Source of the DNA: Phytohabitans maris
GTDB taxonomy: Bacteria > Actinomycetota > Actinomycetes > Mycobacteriales > Micromonosporaceae
DNA length: 64,000 nt
Direction of reading: 5' to 3'
NCBI RefSeq assembly: GCF_031085175.1
Contig: NZ_JAVHUY010000031.1
Location: forward strand, 52,851 to 116,850
Part shown: piece after piece, positions 16,594-22,881 of the stretch
Position numbering within the stretch: position 1 is the first letter of the stretch
Layout of the letters: every line of letters begins with the position of its first letter
The notes under the pieces: generated by a model
What the model was told of the DNA's origin: nothing
What the model saw: only the letters and a program-made list of their open reading frames with translations
The model's database searches: none
Position numbers and translations under genes: made by a program

Positions 16594-16863
16594 GGGTGGG
16601 CTTGCGTCGCGGAGCCGGCAGCGGAGGCCGGGGAACTCGGCGAGCGCCAGCTCGCCGACGGCCGCAGCGGTGCCCGCGGGAAAGCACCCCACGAAACGCT
16701 CCGCTGCGCTCCACGTTTCCCCGGGGACCCCGCGCATGCGGCCCACAGCTGAGGCGGACCGGGGCAAATCGCGTCTGAAGAAACGCTGCGACGCGCCCGA
16801 CGCTGGTTTCGAAGCGGATCTAGAACGTTTATGGCTCCATATCCGCCCTAAACGTTCTAGATC
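16594..16863 (+). repeat. Dispersed repeat, copy 1
   Basis: A composite block that recurs at 56835-57057 in the same order: a GC-rich part (GGGTGGGCTTGC, GGCAGCGGAGGCCGGGG, GCGAGCGCCAGCTCGCC), a middle part (GACCGGGGCAAA with AACGCTGCGACGCGCCC) and a terminal hairpin. The hairpin here has perfect 15-bp arms GATCTAGAACGTTTA (16817-16831) and its complement (16849-16863) with a 17-base loop. Copy 1 has about 50 more bases in the middle. I see no gene in 16333-16855; open frames there are Arg/Pro-rich by-products of the repeat. Confidence 0.75.
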
Positions 16864-17375
16864 GTTGGCCGATATTTCTGCGCTGGTCGGCGTGGGTGGT
16901 GTATCGATCCCGGCACATCAGCCACGCCGGCGGGGGCTCAGGACGACCGCCGGTGGTGTCCGATGCCGAGTTGGTCTGTTTGGCGGTGGCCCAGGTTTTG
17001 CCGCGTTTGCATGACGAGCGGCACTGGCTGCGGGCCGCGGCCGGGCGGGTGGGGCATCTGTTCCCGCGTCTGCTGTCGGGACCTGTATCTGCTCCGGCCG
17101 GCCTACCGCAACGAACGCCGGACCTGGCCGTTTCCTGGCTGGCTACGCCAACACGTCGAGGCGATCTTCTGGACGTTGAGAGGTCAACTCGGCCTGCAGG
17201 CCCGACCCGGCCGGGTCCCGGCCAGCCTCTGGACCCGCATCGTGCAACGCCTCCTGGACCTCAACGCGCTCATCTGGCACAACTGGACCATCGGCACACC
17301 GATCAAACGCTCATTGATCGCCTACGATCCCTGACCCACGCCGACCAGCACCGAAATACCGGCCAACGATCTAGA
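16856..17375 (+). mobile_element. Internally deleted IS982-family element
   Basis: The ends are 41-bp imperfect inverted repeats (16856-16896 and 17335-17375, both starting TCTAGATCGTTGGCC from the outside). Inside is only the start and the end of an IS982-like transposase. Intact members are about 1 kb, so roughly half has been lost. The left end overlaps the hairpin of the dispersed repeat (TCTAGATC), which places the insertion in or beside that hairpin. It could still be moved by a transposase acting in trans, since both ends survive. Confidence 0.7.
16896..17334 (+). pseudogene. Remnant IS982-type transposase (5' and 3' parts only)
   Basis: The first part, in one frame to about 17070, has the family start GRPPVVSDAELVCLAVAQVL followed by HWLRAAAGRVGHLFPRL. 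The second part is in another frame and ends WTLRGQLGL, then RIVQRLLDLNALIWHNWTIG and a TGA at 17332. Both ends match IS982 transposases, but the middle with the DDE catalytic residues is absent and the frame changes at the junction near 17070. It cannot encode an active transposase. Confidence 0.7.
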
Positions 17376-17378
17376 GCC

Positions 17379-17416
17379 GAGGCGGGCCGGGGCAAATCCG
17401 TCTTGACGAAACGCTG
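17379..17416 (+). repeat. Fragment of the dispersed repeat right of the IS remnant
   Basis: GAGGCGGGCCGGGGCAAATC and a following AAACGCTG repeat, in the same orientation, the block at 16751-16788 and the one at 56940-56976. The IS remnant is thus bracketed by two copies of the middle block of the repeat. This may reflect insertion into a tandem copy or a recombination scar. Confidence 0.6.
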
Positions 17417-17482
17417 AACCCCTTGCGAGGCCCCAGCCCGACACGCGAACCGGCCGGCACGGGTGCGCCGTGTCCCACGTCT

Positions 17483-17536
17483 GTGATCGAAGCTCCTTTC
17501 AAGTCGTTCTAACGACTTGAAAGGAGCTTCGATCAC
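17483..17536. repeat. 54-bp palindrome (family 2), copy 1
   Basis: Perfect 26-bp arms (17483-17508 and 17511-17536) around CT; the arm begins GTGATCGAAGCTCC and ends CAAGTCGTT. A 54-bp relative lies at 21670-21723 in opposite orientation, with changes on both arms that keep most of the stem and with the flank CCCACGTCT also shared. The rest of the gene-free stretch 17335-17689 shows only the IS end, the repeat fragment and a ribosome-binding site GAGGAGAG before 17690. Confidence 0.75.
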
Positions 17537-17689
17537 CAGCCCAAGCTCAATGTGCGGCGGGCGCTACGACGAGGCGCTGGACGGCGTGCCGGAAGTGGCT
17601 TGAGCGTGCGGAAAGCGGCTCGTGCCGGGCGCCGGCCGCACCTAACGTCGCCATCATGCCGCCTGCCCGCCGGCCGCGAGGAGAGACAG

Positions 17690-18490
17690 ATGACGGTGAC
17701 AGCTTCGGACCAGGCGGGCGCCGGCCTGGTGTCGGCGGCGGCGGAGTTGATCCCCCTGCTGCGCGCCAACGCCCGGCGGTGCGAGCAGGAGCGCCGGCTC
17801 GTGGAGGAGAACCTCGCCGCGCTGGCCGGCGCCGGAGTGTTCCGGATGACCGCGCCCCGGCGGTACGGCGGCCTGGAGCTCATGCTCACCATCGGCAAGC
17901 CGAGGCTGGAGCGGTACCTGCGCAACCTGCTGAACGAGCCGCTGAGCCGCCCGCTGCACTTCGAGGCCGGCGTCGACCTGGACGGCGGCGGTCAGGGCAT
18001 CGTCGCCGCGGTGCTGACGCTGCGCCGCGCGCTGGAGCGCTGCGGCAAGGGCGGGCCGCCGCCGGTGCTCGCCGCCGAGATCGAGCACGGCATCCTCACC
18101 GCGCTGCTGCTCGGCCACCGGCACACCTACACCGACGCCGTCTTCTCGGCGCAGGCGCGCCCCTCGCCGCGGGTGGTCCGCCGGGTCGTCGAGCTGATCG
18201 ACTCGGCCCCGGACACGGCGTACACGGTGGCCGACCTGGCCACGGTCGCCGGGGTGAGTGAGCGGTCGCTGCACGCCGCGTTCCGCCGGCAGGTGGGCAT
18301 GGCGCCGATGTCCTACGTACGGCGCCGGCGGCTCGAACTGGCGCACGAGGAGCTGCTCCGGCTCGACCCGTCCGCGGGCGTCAAGGTCACCGACGTGGCG
18401 CTGCGCTACGGGTTCCTGCACACCGGCCGGTTCGCCGCCGCCTACCGCAAGCGTTTCGGCGAGGCACCCTCGGCCACCCTGCGCCGCTGA
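17690..18490 (+). CDS. Chimeric ORF: acyl-CoA dehydrogenase N-terminus joined to AraC regulator
   Basis: 266 aa from ATG 17690 after GAGGAGAGACAG. Residues 1-64 look like the start of a flavin-dependent acyl-CoA dehydrogenase/monooxygenase (AAELIPLLRANARRCEQERR, then LAGAGVFRMTAPRRYGGLEL). From about residue 65 the sequence is the C-terminal two thirds of an AraC-type regulator: LEQ-like cupin remainder (LERYLRNLLNEPLSRPLHFE), then two HTHs (YTVADLATVAGVSERSLHAA and VKVTDVALRYGFLHTGRFAA). The join near 17882 is in frame. A deletion that fused two neighbouring genes is the simplest reading. The DNA-binding half could still fold; the effector part is incomplete. Confidence 0.7.
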   Translation: MTVTASDQAGAGLVSAAAELIPLLRANARRCEQERRLVEENLAALAGAGVFRMTAPRRYGGLELMLTIGKPRLERYLRNLLNEPLSRPLHFEAGVDLDGGGQGIVAAVLTLRRALERCGKGGPPPVLAAEIEHGILTALLLGHRHTYTDAVFSAQARPSPRVVRRVVELIDSAPDTAYTVADLATVAGVSERSLHAAFRRQVGMAPMSYVRRRRLELAHEELLRLDPSAGVKVTDVALRYGFLHTGRFAAAYRKRFGEAPSATLRR

Positions 18491-18523
18491 CGGCTCCGCC
18501 GCCGTGCGCCACCGGCCGCACGG

Positions 18524-19180
18524 TCACGCCCGGGCGTAGCGCGGCACGTACTCCTGGCCGCTGAGCGACTGGATGGTGGCCATCAGGGTGTCGGTGAGCC
18601 GGCGGATGTCCGCCGGCCTGTCGATGTCGGCGAAGACGGCCGCGCCGAACTCCACGCTGATCGGCTGCCGTCGGGGGAAGCGGGCGCCGGGCGGGCGGAG
18701 CCGGTCCGTGCCGCGGATGCCGACCGGGATGATCGGGACGCCGGCCTTGTGGGCGAGGCGGACCACGCCGGTGCGGCCACGGTACAGGCGGCCGTCGGGC
18801 GAGCGGGTGCCCTCGGGGAAGACGGCGACCAGGCCGCCGGAGCGAAGGACCGGCGCGGCGGCGTCGAACGCCGTGAGGGCGGCCCGGCCACCGCCACGCT
18901 CGACCGGGATGGCGCCCAGGGCCGTGACGACGTGCCGGGTGAGGTGACCGCGTGTGCCCCGGGAGCGGAAGTACTCGGCTTTGGCCCAGAAGGCGATGTG
19001 GCGGGGCGTCAGGATCCCGAGGAACAACTGGTCGGCGACCGACAGGTGGTTGGCGGCCAGGATCGCGCCGCCGCTGGCCGGCAGTTGGTCGAGGCCGGTG
19101 ACGCTGGGCCGCCAGGCATGCCGGAGGTACCGGCCGACGGTGTGCTGGGCGAGCGCGTACAGCGGCGGGGTGCGCGTCAT
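18524..19180 (-). CDS. 1-acyl-glycerol-3-phosphate acyltransferase (PlsC-like)
   Basis: 218 aa from ATG 19180, which overlaps the stop of the TetR gene (ATGA). Motif I NHLSVAD (NHx4D) near residue 43, motif II-like region with FRSRGTRGHLTRHVVTALGA, motif III FPEGTRS near residue 113 and the late VPIIPVGIRGTDRLRP are in the right order and spacing for a lysophospholipid acyltransferase. The N-terminus lacks an obvious membrane helix, so it is probably peripheral. Coupling to a TetR repressor suggests lipid remodelling on a signal, controlled by the two operator boxes at 19755-19796. Confidence 0.88.
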   Translation of the reverse strand: MTRTPPLYALAQHTVGRYLRHAWRPSVTGLDQLPASGGAILAANHLSVADQLFLGILTPRHIAFWAKAEYFRSRGTRGHLTRHVVTALGAIPVERGGGRAALTAFDAAAPVLRSGGLVAVFPEGTRSPDGRLYRGRTGVVRLAHKAGVPIIPVGIRGTDRLRPPGARFPRRQPISVEFGAAVFADIDRPADIRRLTDTLMATIQSLSGQEYVPRYARA

Positions 19181-19755
19181 GCGGGCGGTCCGAGGTGGGC
19201 GGCGAGGGCGGCGTCGAGCAGCGGGGCCGGATCGGAGATGCCGGTCGCGAGGGTCAGGCTGCGCCAGGTCCAGAGCTGGGCGATGCCGTGCAGGTTGGCC
19301 CAGAGCGCCGCGGCGACGACCGGCGCCGGCGGCTCGGGCTCGGGCCGGGCCCGCGCGACCAGGTCGGCGAGGAGCCGGAAGAGCGGCAGGCTGGCCTCGC
19401 GCAGCCCCAGGTGGCCGCTCTCCAGCAGGTCGTGGCGGAACATCAGCTCGAACCGGCCGCGGCGGCTGACGGCGAAGTCCAGGTAGACCCGGGCGAGCAC
19501 CGCGAGCCGGGCACGCGGATCGCCGGGCGCCTCGGCCAGGGCCGCGCCCGCCCGCTCGCTGAGATCCGCGAAACCCTCGCGGGCGATGGCGGACAGCAGC
19601 TCCAGGTGCGTGGGGAAGTAGCGGCGCGGCGCCCCGTGCGAGACGCCGGCGCACCGGGCGATCTCACGCAGCGAGACCGCGGACGGGCCGTCCCGGTCGA
19701 GCAGCTCGCCGCCGACCCGGACGAGGCGAGCGCGCAAGCCTTCGTCGGCTTCCAT
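19177..19755 (-). CDS. TetR-family regulator
   Basis: 192 aa from ATG 19755 (GTG 19761 is possible but would run through an operator). The HTH is canonical: AVSLREIARCAGVSHGAPRR, then YFPTHLELLSAIAREGF. The C-terminal part with LWANLHGIAQLWTWRSL resembles TetR_C_33/WHG-type ligand domains. It is cotranscribed with the PlsC-like gene and very likely represses its own operon through the palindromes directly upstream. Confidence 0.88.
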   Translation of the reverse strand: MEADEGLRARLVRVGGELLDRDGPSAVSLREIARCAGVSHGAPRRYFPTHLELLSAIAREGFADLSERAGAALAEAPGDPRARLAVLARVYLDFAVSRRGRFELMFRHDLLESGHLGLREASLPLFRLLADLVARARPEPEPPAPVVAAALWANLHGIAQLWTWRSLTLATGISDPAPLLDAALAAHLGPPA

Positions 19756-19796
19756 AGACACTGTCTACCACCCGGCCGTAGACAACGTCTACGGCC
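19755..19796. promoter_or_regulatory. Two TetR operator boxes
   Basis: TAGACACTGTCTA (19755-19767) abuts the TetR start codon, and a longer palindrome with 10-bp arms, GGCCGTAGAC-AAC-GTCTACGGCC, spans 19774-19796. The cores match (TAGACAnnGTCTA or TAGACAnTGTCTA). Two like boxes next to the start of a TetR gene are typical of autorepression. Confidence 0.7.
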
Positions 19797-19815
19797 GGCG
19801 CGCCGGCGTTGCCCT

Positions 19816-20877
19816 CTACCGCTGTCCGGCCGCGGGCGGTGGCGGGACCGGCCGGTAGATCGTCGCGACGTCGCTGGTGTCCGCGGTGAGCGTGCCGCGG
19901 GCGACGAGCAGGTCGAGGTGCGCCTTGGACTCGAGCGTGGCGAGCCCCGCGTTGAACCCGTCCAGCTCGTCGAAGTGCCGCTCGCGCCGGGTCCAGGTCA
20001 CGGCCCGGGCGACGTCCAGAGCGGTCGCTCCGGAGGGTGAGACCGCCGCCAGGCAGAGCGCCAAGCGGTGGTCGTGGTGCGCGAGCAGCTCGTCCACCCG
20101 CTCGTGCGAGCGGCGGTCGGCGGCGCCGTGGGCGGGCGCGAGCCGCAGGTCCGGCAGGTCGCGGACGCGCAGCAGCGAGCTCAGGAAGTCGCCGAGCGGC
20201 AGCATCCCCTGGACCGGCTCGAATCCGATGGACGGCGTGATGGTGGGCAGCACGTGGTCGCCGGCGAAGAGCACCCCGGCCGCACGGTCGACGAAGACGA
20301 AGTGCCCGCGGGTGTGTCCCGGTGTCGCCACCGCCTCGAGCGTGCGCGTGCCGACCTGGATCCGCTGGTCGTCGTCGAGCCACTGGTCCGGCAGCGTCCA
20401 ATGGGTAAGGTCGCGCTCGGCCCCTTCGCTCGCGGCGCGCCACCGGTCGGCCAGCTCGTCGGCACCGGCCCGGCGCAGCTGCGACTCCGTGGAACGCTCG
20501 GCGCGGTCCGGGTCTCGGATGAGCTCGAGCGCGGGCCGCTCACCGCGGCCGAGGCTCACCGCCGCCGTACCGAACTCCGAGCGGATGGCGGCGGCCTGCG
20601 TGTAGTGGTCCCGGTGGACGTGAGTGACGAGGAACGACGTGATGTCGCGCGGATGGTGGCCGATCTTGCGCAGTGAGTCTTCGAGCTGCTTGCGCGACGC
20701 CTCGACGGCCCAACCGCCGTCGACGAGCGTCAGGCCGTCCTCGGTCTCGATCACATAGACGTTGACCGCCTTGAGCCCATCCATGGGAAGCGGCAGCGGA
20801 ATCCGGTGTACCCCTTCAGCCAGGGCATATGCCCCTGGCTCGGTCCAATCCCGATGATCGCCCATCTTTAGGATCAT
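19816..20877 (-). CDS. MBL-fold metallo-hydrolase
   Basis: 353 aa from ATG 20877 (ATG 20865 is an alternative; neither has a clear ribosome-binding site). Metal-site motifs of the lactamase_B superfamily are in place: THVHRDHY (HxHxDH) near residue 85, GHTRGH near residue 190, and a metal-bridging Asp in LFAGDHVLPT. A C-terminal helical domain (about 270-340) resembles the winged-helix tail of the MBL subgroup acting on small thioesters or lactones. A second protein of the same layout is encoded at 54830. Sixty bases upstream of the TetR-PlsC operon, but with its own stop, so it may be independent. Confidence 0.85.
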   Translation of the reverse strand: MILKMGDHRDWTEPGAYALAEGVHRIPLPLPMDGLKAVNVYVIETEDGLTLVDGGWAVEASRKQLEDSLRKIGHHPRDITSFLVTHVHRDHYTQAAAIRSEFGTAAVSLGRGERPALELIRDPDRAERSTESQLRRAGADELADRWRAASEGAERDLTHWTLPDQWLDDDQRIQVGTRTLEAVATPGHTRGHFVFVDRAAGVLFAGDHVLPTITPSIGFEPVQGMLPLGDFLSSLLRVRDLPDLRLAPAHGAADRRSHERVDELLAHHDHRLALCLAAVSPSGATALDVARAVTWTRRERHFDELDGFNAGLATLESKAHLDLLVARGTLTADTSDVATIYRPVPPPPAAGQR

Positions 20878-20935
20878 GCCGTGCGCCGCACGGTCCCGTC
20901 CAAGTGAATCGCACCACTGGGTGATGGCCCGCCCG

Positions 20936-21082
20936 GCGTCCCTTCAGCGAAGGCGACGTTCCCTCGCCCTCGGCGAAGCCAGCGTTCCCCCGGCGGAGGC
21001 GGGGTCCCTTTGAGCGGAGCCGGCGTTTCCCCGGCGGAGGCGGCGTGCCCTCAGCGGAGCCGGCGTGCCCTCAGCGGAGGCG
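20936..21082. repeat. Degenerate tandem repeat, about seven 20-25-bp units
   Basis: Units resemble GGCGTGCCCTCAGCGGAGCC and are imperfectly repeated head to tail; the two last units (21042-21081) are nearly identical. The tract lies between the MBL gene start and the end of the membrane protein, and its last units include the C-terminal codons and TGA of that gene. No terminator-like symmetry is obvious. Confidence 0.7.
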
Positions 21083-21601
21083 GAGGTAGGCGCGCTCGGC
21101 GGGCAGCAGCGGCAGCACCGCGAGCGCCGCGCCGGTGCCGCCGTAGACCACATGCAGCAAGGACCATCCCGGCAGGTAGATCAGCTCCAGCGCGATCCAC
21201 GCCACCTGGCCGAGCCCCAGCGCGATCGTGGCGGACCACGACCAGTGCCGCCCGGTCCATCGAACCGCCCGGTCCAGCCACGGCCAGCCCCGCCCGGTCG
21301 CCATGCCGTACGCGGTGACGAGCGAGCCCACGCCGAAGCCGATCCCGAGGACCAGACCGGGTATCAGCCAACTGTCGATCAACGGCAGGCGGTCGAGCCA
21401 GTCGGCGGGGAAGGAACCCGCGATCCACCCGCCCAGCGTCAGGTCGACGCCGCTCGGCAGCGCGCTGATCCCGAGGAACACCAGCAAGACGACCGTCGCC
21501 AGCACGGACCTTGGTCTGTGCCCCGCCACCCCGATAACCGTCGCCCTGCCGCTCACGCTCTCAGCATCCGTGCCAGCGGGCCGCGCGGCCAGGGCACTCA
21601 T
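21071..21601 (-). CDS. Hypothetical four-helix membrane protein
   Basis: 176 aa from ATG 21601. Hydrophobic segments lie at about 33-52 (VLATVVLLVFLGISALPSGV), 75-100 (SWLIPGLVLGIGFGVGSLVT), 120-140 (WSATIALGLGQVAWIALELI) and 145-165 (HVVYGGTGAALAVLPLLP). No catalytic motif or family signature is recognisable. The C-terminal ERAYLRLR and the stop codon lie within the tandem repeat tract, so the end of the protein may have been altered by repeat expansion. No neighbour suggests a job. Confidence 0.7.
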   Translation of the reverse strand: MSALAARPAGTDAESVSGRATVIGVAGHRPRSVLATVVLLVFLGISALPSGVDLTLGGWIAGSFPADWLDRLPLIDSWLIPGLVLGIGFGVGSLVTAYGMATGRGWPWLDRAVRWTGRHWSWSATIALGLGQVAWIALELIYLPGWSLLHVVYGGTGAALAVLPLLPAERAYLRLR

Positions 21602-21669
21602 GCCCGCCGGCCAGGGACCATCAGGCCGAATGTCGCCCTGGAGAGCCTTCGGAGTCGGGGTGATGGACA

Positions 21670-21723
21670 GTGATCGAAGCTCCCCTCAAGTCGCTAGAAC
21701 GACTTCAGGGGAGCTTCGATCAC
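21670..21723. repeat. 54-bp palindrome (family 2), copy 2
   Basis: GTGATCGAAGCTCC...GGAGCTTCGATCAC with 24-bp arms, one mismatch and a CTAGAA centre. It is the same length as the copy at 17483-17536 but inverted, and its right flank complements the CCCACGTCT flank of that copy. The substitution from TTTC to CCCT in the left arm is largely matched in the right arm. Confidence 0.75.
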
Positions 21724-21766
21724 AGACGTGGGGAAGGTGGCGCCCCAAAACGGGTCGGCGCGCGGC

Positions 21767-21814
21767 GATCGTGGTATTCCAGTGCCCCTCCCAGGGCACC
21801 TGGATACCACGATC
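21767..21814. repeat. 48-bp palindrome (family 3), copy A
   Basis: Arms of 21 bp, GATCGTGGTATTCCAGTGCC... against its near complement, with three mismatches and a CTCCCA centre. A 48-bp relative lies at 37811-37858. It sits only 43 bases from the family 2 palindrome. Confidence 0.75.
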
Positions 21815-22166
21815 TCGACCACCCCGTCCGGTGATATCGCGGCCCAGAGGCCGGGCGGCCTCGAAGGCGAAAGCAGCCTGCCGCCGACCGGGTGAATGGG
21901 TAATGTCCGGGACGTCGCCCATCGAGGCCGACCTCCACCCGCCGGAGTTGGACTGGTGCCGCTGCCGGCGGGTGCCGGTGCGGAGCTGGACGCCGCGGCC
22001 CTAGCGGCCGTGGTCGGATCACCACCGTGCGGTGGGACTCCGACCGACCACCGGCACTGCTCGGTTTCAACGACACCGGTCATCTGTAGCGGTAAGGGAC
22101 CGATGAGATCGCGGCCGGGGTCCGGTCTGACCGAACGACGACGCGAGCGCGAAAGGGCCGGCGACC
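21815..22166. other. Gene-free stretch with no recognisable element
   Basis: Between the palindromes and the RibD-like gene I see no credible ORF, no hairpin of note and no clear promoter. The base composition is slightly less GC-rich than the flanking genes. The RibD-like start at 22167 has only a modest GAAAGGG-like ribosome-binding site. Confidence 0.4.
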
Positions 22167-22799
22167 ATGAAACTGACGACCGTCACGAACGTCTCTCTCG
22201 ACGGAGTGACGCAGGGGCATCGACGGATCGAAGCCGAGACACAGGCCGAAGCCGATGCGGGCGGCGCGGGATTCGAGCGCTTCGGATGGGCGCCGCCGCT
22301 ACTCGACGACGAGGCATCCACGTTTATCGGCCAGGCCTTCCAGCGCGCCGACGCGTTCCTTTTCGGCCGGCGCACCTACGAGATCTTCGCCGGCTCCTGG
22401 GGAGCGGGCATGGATCCGGCGAACCCCGTGGCGCAGGCATTGAACACGCGACCCAAGTACGTCGCCTCGACCTCGCTCACCGATCCGCGATGGGCGAACA
22501 CGACCGTCCTTTCGGGAGACGTCGCCGCCGCGATCGGCGAACTGCGCGCCGAGCCGGGCGGTGAGCTCCAGGTGTGGGGCAGCGGCACGTTGATCCGCTG
22601 GCTGCTGCACCACCGGATGGTCGACCGGATCGTCCTGCTCACGTATCCCGTGGTCGTCGGCCAGGGCACACGCCTCTTCCCCACCACCGGCCCGGACATC
22701 GGACTGGAGCTGGTCGACCTGCGCTCCACGCCGAAGGGGATAACGATCCAGACGTACCGCACCACGGGTCGCCCGCGGTACCGGACGGCCACGACCTGA
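22167..22799 (+). CDS. Dihydrofolate reductase-like (RibD C-terminal) family protein
   Basis: 210 aa from ATG 22167. It has the RibD_C/DHFR-like order: TTVTNVSLDGVTQ at the N-terminus, FLFGRRTYEIFAGSW near residue 65, a mid region LQVWGSGTLIRWLL near residue 133, and RIVLLTYPVVVGQGTRLF near residue 153. These are the NADPH-binding strands and the G-x-G-x-L loop of the fold. Stand-alone members are widespread in actinobacteria and are usually of unknown substrate; a role in riboflavin synthesis is unlikely without neighbouring rib genes. It is convergent with the large secreted-protein gene. Confidence 0.85.
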   Translation: MKLTTVTNVSLDGVTQGHRRIEAETQAEADAGGAGFERFGWAPPLLDDEASTFIGQAFQRADAFLFGRRTYEIFAGSWGAGMDPANPVAQALNTRPKYVASTSLTDPRWANTTVLSGDVAAAIGELRAEPGGELQVWGSGTLIRWLLHHRMVDRIVLLTYPVVVGQGTRLFPTTGPDIGLELVDLRSTPKGITIQTYRTTGRPRYRTATT

Positions 22800-22835
22800 A
22801 GCACCCGGCCGTGTCTGCTGACCCCCAGAGGGAGA

Positions 22836-22868
22836 CTGGGTGGGCGTGTACGGCGCACGCCCACCCAG
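22836..22868. terminator. Bidirectional terminator hairpin
   Basis: A perfect 13-bp stem (22836-22848 with 22856-22868, CTGGGTGGGCGTG and complement) with a seven-base loop lies between convergent stops at 22799 and 22882. No U-tract follows. Confidence 0.65.
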
Positions 22869-22881
22869 GTAGCCGGTGGTG

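Noticed and set aside
16817..16863. Site-specific invertible switch at the hairpin
   Set aside because: The segment between arms is only 17 bp and no recombinase gene is near; kept only as an observation on loop orientation.
16382..17014. Open frames reading DLERLWLHIRPKRSRS and the like
   Set aside because: The same peptide appears from the hairpin repeat at 57010-57060, so it is translation of repeat DNA, not a gene.
22167..22799. Riboflavin biosynthesis gene
   Set aside because: Only the RibD C-terminal-like fold is present, without deaminase domain or rib neighbours.
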